From Alphaproteobacteria bacterium (lineage in GTDB: Bacteria > Pseudomonadota > Alphaproteobacteria > UBA8366 > Aestuariispiraceae): 64,000 bases of DNA. Where the stretch lies: the NCBI GenBank assembly GCA_030065235.1, contig JASJDC010000008.1:1-64000 (forward strand), written 5' to 3'. Both the position numbers and the translations under genes were made by a program. Every line of letters starts with the position of its first letter. Positions within the stretch are counted from its first letter, which is position 1. Below, piece after piece: positions 1 to 8,876 of the stretch. The notes beneath the pieces are model-generated. The model had not been told where the DNA came from and searched no databases. It worked only from the letters and a program-made list of their open reading frames with translations.

Positions 1-937
1 CACTGGCGGAGGCGCTACCCGAACCACTGGCGCTGCCCGACCCAGAGGCGCTACCCGAACCGGACCCACTGGCGGACCCACTAGCGGAAGCGCTGCCGCT
101 ACCAGAAGCGGACCCAGAGGCGCTGCCCGACCCAGAGGCGCTGGCCGAGCCAGACCCAGAGGCGCTGCCCGAGCCGGATGCACTGCCGGACCCACTGCCA
201 CTGCCGCTGCCAGACCCTGATGCACTGCCAGATCCGGATGCGCTGGCGCTGCCCGACCCGGACGCACTGCCAGAAGCACTGCCGGAACCGGAGCCTGAGG
301 CGCTAGCGGACCCGCTGGCAGAGCCGCTGCCTGAAGCGCTGGCGGAGCCGGGAGCTGCGCTGAATGCGAGTTCTGTTCCATCCAGAAGATCGACCATGGA
401 GCTGGCCGGACCTAGATCCTCTAGATCAGGATTGCTCGACCGGGAACCGCCAGCGCCGTCGTTACTCGCTTCTGCAGTGTTTTGCGGACCGGCTGCGAGC
501 GTGATTTCGGCGTCAGCCTCGCCAAACTCAACTGCCTCATCAAGATTCTGGGCGAACGGAAATGCTTCGATTGAGGCGGAATCGAAACCAATTGGGGCCG
601 CGGAATCCGGCGTTAACGTGATTGGCCCGAGTAGTGTCGGCGCTTCTTCGTTAACCGAGTCGAGCGGGTCAAAACTGTTTTGTGCGCCCAATTGTGTTTG
701 CGCCGACGCTTCCACATTTTCCTGGGCAAGCTGCGGGTTTTGGACCGTTCCCTCTGGAGTATTCCGTCGTCCGGCGTCGCGGCTTGCAGCAGCTTCCGGC
801 TGGTCGGTCGGAGGCAACGGGGCGGTGCCGCGCTTTCCATCTGAAGCGCTGCCGTCAGTCTTCCCATCGTTTGACTTTGGCGCAGCACTCGAGCCCTCGT
901 CAGGGACGCCGCCGCCGTCATCATCCGCCATGATCAT
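1..937 (-). CDS. N-terminal part of a large Ser-[Gly/Ala] repeat surface protein (runs off left edge)
   Basis: The minus-strand frame starting at ATG 937 (or in-frame ATG 931) stays open to the window edge, about 312 codons. Residues 1 to about 196 are acidic, low-complexity and without a recognisable signal peptide. From about residue 197 the protein becomes a strict dipeptide repeat, Ser alternating with Gly or Ala, for at least 115 residues up to the edge. All six Ser codons are used and the third bases vary, so the pattern is kept at protein level rather than by recent DNA duplication. Large adhesins exported by LapB-type type I systems commonly begin with a non-cleaved N-terminus and end with a C-terminal secretion signal. 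The type I exporter genes at 4950-10313 are the likely partner. What lies after the repeat is outside the window, so adhesin is an inference from context. Confidence 0.72.
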   Translation of the reverse strand, partial: MIMADDDGGGVPDEGSSAAPKSNDGKTDGSASDGKRGTAPLPPTDQPEAAASRDAGRRNTPEGTVQNPQLAQENVEASAQTQLGAQNSFDPLDSVNEEAPTLLGPITLTPDSAAPIGFDSASIEAFPFAQNLDEAVEFGEADAEITLAAGPQNTAEASNDGAGGSRSSNPDLEDLGPASSMVDLLDGTELAFSAAPGSASASGSGSASGSASASGSGSGSASGSASGSGSASASGSGSASGSGSGSGSGSGSASGSGSASGSGSASASGSGSASGSASGSGSASASGSASGSGSGSASGSGSASGSGSASAS

Positions 938-1620
938 AAGTCCAGCATCGTCCGCTCAGCCTCGTCTAAGCGAGCAGACCAAAAATGCACCCACCGGACA
1001 TCTATTTCGAATAATGTAAATAACTAGTAAATTAGTAGGGAAATTTGAGCTTTTCCGTACACTTTTGTGTTCATAAGCCAATCCGCGCAGCGTCGAGGCT
1101 CCGCGCGGGACACTGACTGTCCGTCTGACCCTTTTTTGTGACGCAATACATAACAGTCCTGGCTCGTCTTCTTCCTGCCAACCCTGATCTCGTCCCTAAG
1201 AATCAGTTTGAATGCTCTTAGAAATCTGAAACGCACCCAATCCGAAGCATGTGAGCAACCCCGGTATTGAGGTCGATTACGGTCATTTTGGGGCAGGCCG
1301 CGCTGCTATTCTTGCGTCGAAAATTCTGGAAATGCGGTGTGTGTTGAAAACCGCGAGCGTCGAACAGCGGCGGCGCGTTGTCCTTCAGGCTGAGAGTTAG
1401 GATTTAGCACGTGTTCACGATCACGCTGGTCACTAGAATCAACTCAGACACAGCCATCCTAGATGCGTCGGGCAGTTCGCCCGAACCATCCGGCACGGCG
1501 GTTTGATGTTGGCGACGGACAAGGAATTGGCCCATGATAAGGCTGTGGATATCGAATACTTGATAGCAACTGCACGACCGACTGCGTCAAACCATCGCCA
1601 AATTTGCTCACGAGGGTGCA
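938..1620. other. Divergent intergenic region, no convincing gene
   Basis: This 683-base stretch separates the repeat protein (leftward) from the TPR/glycosyltransferase gene (rightward). It is AT-rich at about 1005-1080, just upstream of the repeat protein, which suits a promoter. A near-palindrome lies at about 1022-1038 (CTAGTAAATTAGTAG). Short open frames occur on both strands but have no recognisable domain and no clear ribosome-binding site, so I do not call a gene here. Confidence 0.5.
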
Positions 1621-3690
1621 ATGACCAACGCGGCAGGAGACATCTCCGAGACGCCCAAGGTTGACGAAAGACCGGCAACTTCTTTGAGCGAACTATTGTC
1701 CCTCACATCATCTGCACGAGCGGCGTTCGATCAGAAAGATTGGACTAAAGCTATAAAATTGTGGAGTGATGTTTGCACCTTAGCGCCGGCGAACGGAGAA
1801 GCATTCTATCACCTTGGGCTTGCGCAAGAACATCTGCGCCGACTCGAAGAGGCTGAGGAAACACTTTCCGTAGCAGTCGCCATAGATGCGTCCGATATCG
1901 ACTATAATATCGCCTATAACAGGGTCGCTGACAGGCGCCGTGTACGCGAAGCGTCCGCCGAAGTCTGGGCGAAATTCTGTGATGATTACCCTGTCGCATT
2001 CAAGGTACACAAAAATGCGATCTTTGCGGCGTTGACTAAGGAGGACTTTCAAACAGCCGATGCTGCTTATGATGTCGCGCTCGACAGGTTTGGGCGCAGC
2101 GACGACATAATTTCTCTCTCCATTGAGATACTTGCGCAAAGAGTACGGTCAAACGCGCTTGGCCTCGCGGGTGAAGCTCGGTTCTTGGAGTGTCTACAGG
2201 AAGAGCCGCCGGACGAATTGTTTGAGTATATCCCAAAACTGCTTTGGTCTTTGGTATCCTGGAACCGGACAGAAAGGCCAATCAAGACAGGTATAGGAGA
2301 GCTCGCGAAGAAAGTAATGACGCGATCGGACATCGCCGCGTTCCCCCGCGTCAATCTCGACCTTATCTGCTGCTATTTCAATATAGACAGAGACGACGCC
2401 CCCCTTCGAGATTTGAAGATCGAGTACCTTCTCAAGCTTCATAGGTTCAAGACGCATTTTGTGTATCAAGGATTCTACACCTCTTTTGATCGAGACATCG
2501 TTCGCGAATGGCTGATGGATACAGTTGCAAGTAATAGTTTTGGCCGCTTTGACGAAAACGTCATCTATAAGCTGTTTCTTATAGCAATGTCTTTGGACCG
2601 CGAAGTCTGTGCGTCTTTTTGTCGATCCGTGGATCGAACCTTCTCTCATCTTCCTGCGGATGTCAGAACTCCCATGGGGACAGTCCTGAATGCATGTCGA
2701 CTTCGCGCGGCTGCTGACGAGCACGTACTCCAGACAAGAGATCTCCCCGCGCCTTCTGTTGTCCAAAAACGCCTGAAGATCGCTCTTTGCATTTCCGGCC
2801 AACTCCGGGGCTATAAGTCGGCCTGGAAGTCGTGGCGAGGGCTCAAGTTCGACGACCATGAGACCGATGTCTATGTGCATGTTTGGGAGAAAATTGGGCG
2901 TAAGTTTCCGAGCCGACCCATGGCGCACGAAGTGTTCTCCGGCGCTTTTCTTGTGGCTTATCGCTCTGTTCTGGGCTCTGTCGGCAAAGAAGCGTTCGAA
3001 GCGCTCTATCCTGGATTTATGAATTTCTTTCGTTCCGACGACAAAGTGACAGCGGCGGAACTCAAATCATACTATAAGACAGACCACGTTATTGTTGAAG
3101 ATGAAGATAATGGCGCTCTGGCTGGCATGCCGAACAGCGCGAAAATGTACTACAAGGCCGACGCCTGTTTTAAGTTCGCGAGCGCAACCGGCGCCGGATA
3201 TGATCTTTTTGTTCGGATCCGTCCAGACTTTCACATCAAGAAATTAGAGGCATGGGACTGGAACAGGGTTCAAAAGACGTGTCGGAGTGAACGATCAATC
3301 ATTGTCGAATGCCGGCCCAAATTCGGTGATTGGTGCAACTATCAGATGGCCGATCAGTTTGCTGTTGGCGAATATGATACAATGTCAATTTTCACTGGAG
3401 CCTATACTCTAACAAAGCATGCGCAGTCACTGGGCCTGTATTCCTATCCGCGAGACTATACAATCCATGATAATTTCGGCTGGGCTACACTATATGGTGG
3501 AATTCATGTTACTGAGTCAAAGGAGTTTGGATTGCATTTTGCACTCCCCTTTGATGCTGACAAGATTGATTTAGCGGATATGCGGCTGCTGCTTCTCGCC
3601 GATATGGGTGGGACTCCCAGGCAAGACGAAGACAAATCACTGCTTAAAGCGATTGAGAGCGATATCGAGAAGGCAGGGCCCAGAGGATGA
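1621..3690 (+). CDS. TPR-containing putative glycosyltransferase
   Basis: The protein has 689 residues. Residues about 38-92 form TPR-like helical repeats (EAFYHLGLAQEHL, then RLEEAEETLS). A long middle helical region follows. From about residue 385 there is a distinct domain opening LCISGQLRGY and carrying VRIRPDFH near residue 533. In my memory this pairing (ISGQLRG, later a YD-x-RxRPD motif) marks a family of putative glycosyltransferases found in surface-polysaccharide and phage/viral gene sets; the acceptor is unknown. The start ATG has a GAGG-type ribosome-binding site just upstream. The stop overlaps the next gene by four bases (ATGA), so the two are probably translationally coupled. 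Its position between a Ser-repeat protein and a type I exporter suggests it may modify the exported protein; this is inference. Confidence 0.6.
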   Translation: MTNAAGDISETPKVDERPATSLSELLSLTSSARAAFDQKDWTKAIKLWSDVCTLAPANGEAFYHLGLAQEHLRRLEEAEETLSVAVAIDASDIDYNIAYNRVADRRRVREASAEVWAKFCDDYPVAFKVHKNAIFAALTKEDFQTADAAYDVALDRFGRSDDIISLSIEILAQRVRSNALGLAGEARFLECLQEEPPDELFEYIPKLLWSLVSWNRTERPIKTGIGELAKKVMTRSDIAAFPRVNLDLICCYFNIDRDDAPLRDLKIEYLLKLHRFKTHFVYQGFYTSFDRDIVREWLMDTVASNSFGRFDENVIYKLFLIAMSLDREVCASFCRSVDRTFSHLPADVRTPMGTVLNACRLRAAADEHVLQTRDLPAPSVVQKRLKIALCISGQLRGYKSAWKSWRGLKFDDHETDVYVHVWEKIGRKFPSRPMAHEVFSGAFLVAYRSVLGSVGKEAFEALYPGFMNFFRSDDKVTAAELKSYYKTDHVIVEDEDNGALAGMPNSAKMYYKADACFKFASATGAGYDLFVRIRPDFHIKKLEAWDWNRVQKTCRSERSIIVECRPKFGDWCNYQMADQFAVGEYDTMSIFTGAYTLTKHAQSLGLYSYPRDYTIHDNFGWATLYGGIHVTESKEFGLHFALPFDADKIDLADMRLLLLADMGGTPRQDEDKSLLKAIESDIEKAGPRG

Positions 3691-4940
3691 GCAAGCGGTC
3701 GACGGACTCAAAATCACAAATGGAGGCGGAAGCGCGTCGTCCCGTTTTTCGCGAAGACCTTGGCCAATTGGCGCCCGAGGGCGCGGTCTGCATAGAGCTC
3801 GGCGTCGCCGAAGGTGAATTCGCCGAGAAGTTTCTCCTGAAAAACAAACAGATCGGTCATCTGTTTGGGGTTGATAGATACGGTGACGAACGAGGTCACA
3901 ACACCGACGAATACGTTGCGGCTCTCCGACGTTTAACGCCTTTCTTATCAAAGCATTCGTTATTGAGAATGTCATTCGCCGAAGCCTTGGACCTTTTCCC
4001 CGACGCGTTTTTCGACCTGATTTATGTGGACGGATACGCCCATACCGGTCAGGAAGACGGCAAGACGCTGCAAGATTGGTATCCCAAACTAAAACCAGGC
4101 GGTATCTTTAGCGGTGACGACTACCATTCAAAATGGCCAAAAGTAGTCGAAGTCGTAGATGCATTCGCTGCGGAGAAGTCGGTGAAGGTTTCAACCACGT
4201 CGAAAACAATTCAGCAATCACGTTGGTCTCGGTTTCCCAGTTGGTATTTCAGGAAACCTGGAAAGAAGGCGCTGAAAGCGCTGTCCACTCGCAACCTGAG
4301 CGACAATACGATATCGACAACAAACGCCCGCGAGAATAGTTTTAACCTCTCCGATTTAGCTTGGTTGTTCACGTGCGACAACCGAAATCGTGGCGTTATA
4401 CGGCTAAATATCGACGAAGCATTCTTGCTCTGGAAAACCGCTGCAAGCGCGACGGGGGATATTCTGGAGATCAATCGAGGCGCTGGAGGCGCTACCACGC
4501 TCTTGGCGGCGGCAGCGGGGCCGGGCAGAAAAATCATCAGCATTGACCCGGCGCTTGATCTAGATCCAAAAGTTGAGAGATTTCTCCAGACCCAAAGCCC
4601 GAATATCGCCAGTGTCGAACTGTCATCCGACTCGCTTAAGACGAGCATATCGGAATCGCAGTTTGGTCTCGTTTTCGTTACAAATATCCGTAGTCGGGAA
4701 TCGCTCTCAAGCCTCTTGATGTCAGCAGAGATGCGTCAAATAGCAGGCGATGGTAAAGCCCCTATTATCGCTCTTCACAACGCGGCAGTGAATCCAGGAA
4801 GGGACTATGAAGGCGGCCAAAACTATTTCGTTGGCGTTGTACGTCTTGTCGAGGAGTTGGTTCAAGAAAGGCGCTATGAATTAATCGAACAAGCGGGGTC
4901 GCTGACAATGCTTGTTAAGAATGCCAGTGATTTGCCTTGA
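3687..4940 (+). CDS. Protein with two class I SAM-methyltransferase-like domains
   Basis: The 417-residue product has an N-terminal Methyltransf_24-type domain at about residues 27-165: a glycine-rich SAM loop (IELGVAEGEF), then FDLIYVDGYAH and LKPGGIFSGDDY. A second, more divergent nucleotide-binding fold starts near residue 258 (LEINRGAGGATTLL, followed by IISIDPALD). Two such domains in one chain are unusual. The start overlaps the stop of the upstream glycosyltransferase-like gene, and the gene ends nine bases from the convergent HlyD gene. This family often methylates sugars or amino acids in surface glycans, so a joint role with the upstream protein is plausible. The substrate cannot be read from the sequence. 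Confidence 0.68.
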   Translation: MSKRSTDSKSQMEAEARRPVFREDLGQLAPEGAVCIELGVAEGEFAEKFLLKNKQIGHLFGVDRYGDERGHNTDEYVAALRRLTPFLSKHSLLRMSFAEALDLFPDAFFDLIYVDGYAHTGQEDGKTLQDWYPKLKPGGIFSGDDYHSKWPKVVEVVDAFAAEKSVKVSTTSKTIQQSRWSRFPSWYFRKPGKKALKALSTRNLSDNTISTTNARENSFNLSDLAWLFTCDNRNRGVIRLNIDEAFLLWKTAASATGDILEINRGAGGATTLLAAAAGPGRKIISIDPALDLDPKVERFLQTQSPNIASVELSSDSLKTSISESQFGLVFVTNIRSRESLSSLLMSAEMRQIAGDGKAPIIALHNAAVNPGRDYEGGQNYFVGVVRLVEELVQERRYELIEQAGSLTMLVKNASDLP

Positions 4941-4949
4941 AGTCTTCTT

Positions 4950-6281
4950 TCACCGCTCGCGGAACGATTCTTCTCGAGCACGTGTGATCGGTTTCAGAAG
5001 GTACTGTAGAACGGTGCGCTCTCCGGTGAGCACGTCCACTGTGGCTTGCATGCCGGGCACCACCGGCAACATGCGTCCGTTATGGTAAAGAGCGTTTTGG
5101 TCGACCCGCACCGCGACGCTGAAATACTGTATACCTTGCTCGTCTTCCAAAGCGTCGGCGCTAATCGTTTCAACGGCGCCGGTCAGGCTGCCATAGACGG
5201 AGAAATCATAGGCGGTAAGTTTTACGTCCGCAGTCTGGCCTTCATGCAAGAACCCAATATCGCTGGGAGACATTTTCGCTTCAACCAAGATGGTGTCGTC
5301 GACAGGCGTAATTTCGATGATTGGGCCGCCAGGGCGCACGGTCCCGCCGAGCGTATTGGCGTGTACGATATTGACGACGCCGTCAACGGGCGAATAAAGC
5401 ACGGTCCGCGCAAGCTTGTCTTCTGCGTCCCTGACGGATTCAGAGAGCACGGTGAGCTCGCGTTTATTCTGTGAAATTTCAGTCAGAATTTCCGAGCGGA
5501 ACGTCGCAACGGTGCCCGCGAGGCGTTGCTGCGCTTCTCGAACGGCGGCTTCGGTTTTCGGCAAAAGCGCATTGATCGACGCCATTTCCGTCTCGATGTC
5601 AATTTGCTGCTGCTGCAAATCCAACAATCGAACGCGGGGCACATAACCGTTCTCGACCGCCGGCTGGAACACCGCGATGCGCTCGTCCACCAGCGCCAAG
5701 GACCGTTTTAGGTTCTCCAGTTTGGATCTCTGTTCGGCAGATTCCTGTATCCTTTGAGCCAACTGACTTTCGCCGACCACATAATTCACATTGAACTCGC
5801 GGATCCGCGCATTGAACAATCTTCTTTGATCGGGCGCGAGCTCTGAACCATATTCAGCCACCGGTCCCTCTGACTCAAAGGCGTCGATATATCCAAGTAG
5901 CGCTTCCTCCCGAGCAATCGCGTTTGTGAGGGACGATTTTCGGGCCCTATGTTCGCCGACCTCCGATGAGAACCGCGTGCCGTCCAATCGGGCCAGTTCC
6001 TGGCCGGCGGTTACCTGATCGCCTGCCCGCACCAACATGGCCGACAATACGCCGCCTTCCAGGTTCTGAATGATCTGGGGCCTTGCGGATGCGATGACTT
6101 GTCCGGATCCGTTGGAGATCACATCAATCGACGCATTGGAGGCCCAAAATACGCCCAGTCCAAGGAATATCGCGAAACCGAAGAGAAGCGCGCGACCGCC
6201 GTGCCGCTTCGTGACCTGCGCATGACTCTCCTCTTTTTTGTGAAGCGTGTGCTTTTTGGCGCCGCTTTGGTCGAGAGCCAT
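4950..6281 (-). CDS. HlyD-family type I secretion periplasmic adaptor
   Basis: The 443-residue protein has a short charged cytoplasmic tail, one membrane segment at about residues 30-48 and a biotinyl-lipoyl half (VRAGDQVTAGQELARLDG). A long coiled-coil region (residues about 110-290, rich in Gln/Glu/Arg heptads) precedes the second lipoyl half (SPVDGVVNIVHANTLGG) and a beta-barrel end (VVPGMQATVDVLTGERTVLQYLLKPI). This is the standard layout of LapC/PrtE-type adaptors that link an inner-membrane ABC exporter to a TolC channel. It is the last of three co-directional genes (channel, ABC, adaptor) with 150-190-base gaps. The C-terminal VLQYLLKPI motif is typical of adaptors in LapB/RTX-type systems. 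Confidence 0.9.
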   Translation of the reverse strand: MALDQSGAKKHTLHKKEESHAQVTKRHGGRALLFGFAIFLGLGVFWASNASIDVISNGSGQVIASARPQIIQNLEGGVLSAMLVRAGDQVTAGQELARLDGTRFSSEVGEHRARKSSLTNAIAREEALLGYIDAFESEGPVAEYGSELAPDQRRLFNARIREFNVNYVVGESQLAQRIQESAEQRSKLENLKRSLALVDERIAVFQPAVENGYVPRVRLLDLQQQQIDIETEMASINALLPKTEAAVREAQQRLAGTVATFRSEILTEISQNKRELTVLSESVRDAEDKLARTVLYSPVDGVVNIVHANTLGGTVRPGGPIIEITPVDDTILVEAKMSPSDIGFLHEGQTADVKLTAYDFSVYGSLTGAVETISADALEDEQGIQYFSVAVRVDQNALYHNGRMLPVVPGMQATVDVLTGERTVLQYLLKPITRAREESFRER

Positions 6282-6459
6282 GGCTGTATCTCCGATCAGG
6301 CCGAAATCGAGGCCGATTTGATCAATCCACCCCGCAATATCTCACGAAATAGTATAAAAAACGTTATCGACCAGAGCCGGACCAGATCTTTGGTTTGAGA
6401 TATTGTGGTGAGGCTTGCCCCCAACTCAACGGCGAATCCAGATGACCGCTCCGCCGTGC

Positions 6460-8691
6460 CTAAGCGCGATTCTGTCCATGAAGCACGGTTACCGGCGGCC
6501 GTGACTCGCCGGCGCCCATGGCCTCGAGGACATCGTCACGTGCGCCGTCCAAAGCGACACGACCGTTCTCGATCACGAGAACACGATCAACCAGCGCCAA
6601 CAGGCTCCGTCGATGCGTCATCAAAACCAGCGAATGCGACGGTTCCAAATAGGCGCGCAGCTTTTTTAGGAACGTCGCTTCCGCATCAAGATCCATCGTG
6701 TTGGTGGGCTCATCCAATAGCAGAATTTTCGGCTCGCCGACCAGAGCGCGCGCTAATCCCAGATATTGTTTTTGGGCGCCGGACAGATGTTTCCCGCCCT
6801 CGCCAATATCGAAGGCGAAACCTTCTTGGCGCGATTTTACGAAATCAGTTATGCCGGACCTCTCAGCCGCGCGTTGGACGGCTGCATCATCAGCGTCAGG
6901 ATTGCCCATAATGATGTTGTCTCGAATGCTGCCACGAAGCAGGCCGATATTCTGCATCATGCTTCGGATATGGCGACGCAACGCAATGGGATCGACCTGT
7001 CTGATATCGGCGCCGTCCAGTAAAATCGAACCTGCGGTCGGTTCGTAAAGGCCCAAGAGCAGGCGCCCAATCGTCGATTTGCCCGCCCCGCTTCGCCCTA
7101 TGATGGCGACTTTCTCGCCAGCGTTGAGCCTGAAAGAAACCGTGTTGAGCGTTGGCGTGTCCGAGCCCGGGTAGGTAAAGCTAACGTCCCGAAACTCGAT
7201 ATCGCCCGACAGCGAGATACGACCGGACGCATGAACGCCTGAGGCGGGCGCGTCCCGCTTTGTATTCATGAATTCGTTTAACCGTCCGAGCGCGGCCCGC
7301 GCTTTGCTCCATTTCAGAACGGTCTGTCCAAACCGGGCGAATGGGGCGACCGCGAGGCCGCTTAAGAGCATCGCGGCGAAAAGGGCCCCTGGCGTGACGC
7401 CGCCTTGCAACGTCAGCAAAACACCAAGGATGATCGTAATCACTGGAACCGCGCGCTGGACGCCGCCAACGAGACTAGTAGAGACGGTGGACCAGCTTCG
7501 GGACTTGGAACGGGCGTGAGAGGCTCTATCCAATACGGTGCGCAGGCCTTCTTGCCGCCACGCTTCAGCGCCATTCGCTTTGAGCATCTCTATATTGGCC
7601 GCCGTCTCGGCCAAGAATTTTTGTTTCTCCGTTGAGAGTTTCTGTGATTCGACCGTCACGTTTTGAAGTACAAACTGGGTAGAAAAAGTGATCGCGGTCA
7701 ACAGCACAATCGCCACAGCGGGCACCCAGGCGAGTGGGCCGACGAACCAAAACAAAACACCGACGAACATAAGTGCGAAGCCCATATCAGCTATGCTGAC
7801 GAGGCTGTCCGAGACGGTGAATTCACGCAGTGCATCATATTCGGAGATAGTACTCGCAGCGTCGCCGGCTTCATTCTCCCCAACGGCTAAGCTACGCGCT
7901 AGTAGCTGGTCGAACATCGCCGATTCAATCTCCGCGTCTGCACGGGCGGACGCGGCGTTTATCACGCGCTGACGAATGAAACCAAACACGAACTCAAAAA
8001 GAATCGCGATGCCAAGCCCAATCGACAACGTCCACAACGTCGCGAGCGCCTGGTTGGGGATAACCCTGTCGAAAACAATCATCGTGCCGAACGGAAACAC
8101 CAACCGCAAAACGTTCAAGAGCATCGAAGCCACTGCGACCTCGGCCAAGGATCCCCAAGACCGCCGGATCGCCGCCCAGAACCAGTGGGCGCGGCTGTTG
8201 GCGTCCGCCCCCAATGACTCCCGCTCCCGGTCGACCAATTGAGACTCGTGCGGCCGCACGAGAAATACGCGATCCCCCATGGAAATCGGAGCCGTCGGCT
8301 CCATCGACGTGACCGCCCCGTCGCTATGAAACCGCACTACGGTATACTGGCCGTTTGGCAGTTTACCGGTGACAAGGCGAAGGCCTGCCGTCTCACCGAC
8401 TAAGACAATGGGGAGATCCATGTCATATCCGCCCGCATGTGTCTCAATTTCGGCTAAGCCTATGCCGACGTGAGCGGACAATTGGAATAGGTCGAGTATC
8501 CCCGCGGCCTGGGCCGATAGTCTCGACAATTCATCGGCGAACCGGGCCGGACGAATGGGGATATGCAGGTAGCGATGCAGATAAAGTAGGAAGGCGGTCG
8601 TTTGAGCGTCGAGGTCGACACCCGGCGAAAATCCAACCAAATCGTCGTCGGGTGAGGCAGGCTGGTCATTTTGCGTGGACATTGTCGTCAT
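6460..8691 (-). CDS. Type I secretion ABC exporter (LapB-like)
   Basis: The 743-residue chain holds an N-terminal C39-like domain without an evident catalytic cysteine (residues about 20-150), six membrane helices (about 180-440) and an ABC ATPase domain. In the ATPase the Walker A loop is GRSGAGKST near residue 532, Walker B is ILLLDEPT and the switch histidine is in MTHR. The signature motif reads LSGAQ rather than LSGGQ. A degenerate C39-like domain is what LapB-type exporters use to hold unfolded RTX or adhesin substrates without cleaving them. It lies between the TolC-like and HlyD-like genes. The export substrate is probably the repeat protein at the left edge. Confidence 0.9.
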   Translation of the reverse strand: MTTMSTQNDQPASPDDDLVGFSPGVDLDAQTTAFLLYLHRYLHIPIRPARFADELSRLSAQAAGILDLFQLSAHVGIGLAEIETHAGGYDMDLPIVLVGETAGLRLVTGKLPNGQYTVVRFHSDGAVTSMEPTAPISMGDRVFLVRPHESQLVDRERESLGADANSRAHWFWAAIRRSWGSLAEVAVASMLLNVLRLVFPFGTMIVFDRVIPNQALATLWTLSIGLGIAILFEFVFGFIRQRVINAASARADAEIESAMFDQLLARSLAVGENEAGDAASTISEYDALREFTVSDSLVSIADMGFALMFVGVLFWFVGPLAWVPAVAIVLLTAITFSTQFVLQNVTVESQKLSTEKQKFLAETAANIEMLKANGAEAWRQEGLRTVLDRASHARSKSRSWSTVSTSLVGGVQRAVPVITIILGVLLTLQGGVTPGALFAAMLLSGLAVAPFARFGQTVLKWSKARAALGRLNEFMNTKRDAPASGVHASGRISLSGDIEFRDVSFTYPGSDTPTLNTVSFRLNAGEKVAIIGRSGAGKSTIGRLLLGLYEPTAGSILLDGADIRQVDPIALRRHIRSMMQNIGLLRGSIRDNIIMGNPDADDAAVQRAAERSGITDFVKSRQEGFAFDIGEGGKHLSGAQKQYLGLARALVGEPKILLLDEPTNTMDLDAEATFLKKLRAYLEPSHSLVLMTHRRSLLALVDRVLVIENGRVALDGARDDVLEAMGAGESRPPVTVLHGQNRA

Positions 8692-8876
8692 AGCGCCACC
8701 CCATATTTCGCGCTAGACCGCACCGCCACACCGATGCGACGCGGCGCACAAAGGACCAACGCTTCCGGCTCGGAAACGATCAACCAACGCCGCAGACCCA
8801 GCCCTCTAGCCGGCGCGACCGCGGTGGCGACACCCTGAATGGCCAAAACAGACCTCTTTCGCTCGCTGGCCCTAAT

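Noticed and set aside
1-349. Repeat region as a CRISPR array or non-coding satellite
   Set aside because: There are no constant repeats or spacers; the period is two codons and synonymous variation is extensive, so it is protein coding.
613-924. Minus-strand frame starting MMTAAASL
   Set aside because: It is a shifted frame inside the repeat-protein gene; Arg-rich out-of-frame composition.
396-1019. Long plus-strand open frame rich in Ser, Ala and Pro
   Set aside because: It is the antisense of the Ser-[Gly/Ala] repeat protein's N-terminal region and has no known domain; the minus-strand frame explains the composition better.
2194-2928. Long minus-strand open frame inside the glycosyltransferase-like gene
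   Set aside because: No domain; the plus-strand frame has TPR and glycosyltransferase motifs and a ribosome-binding site.
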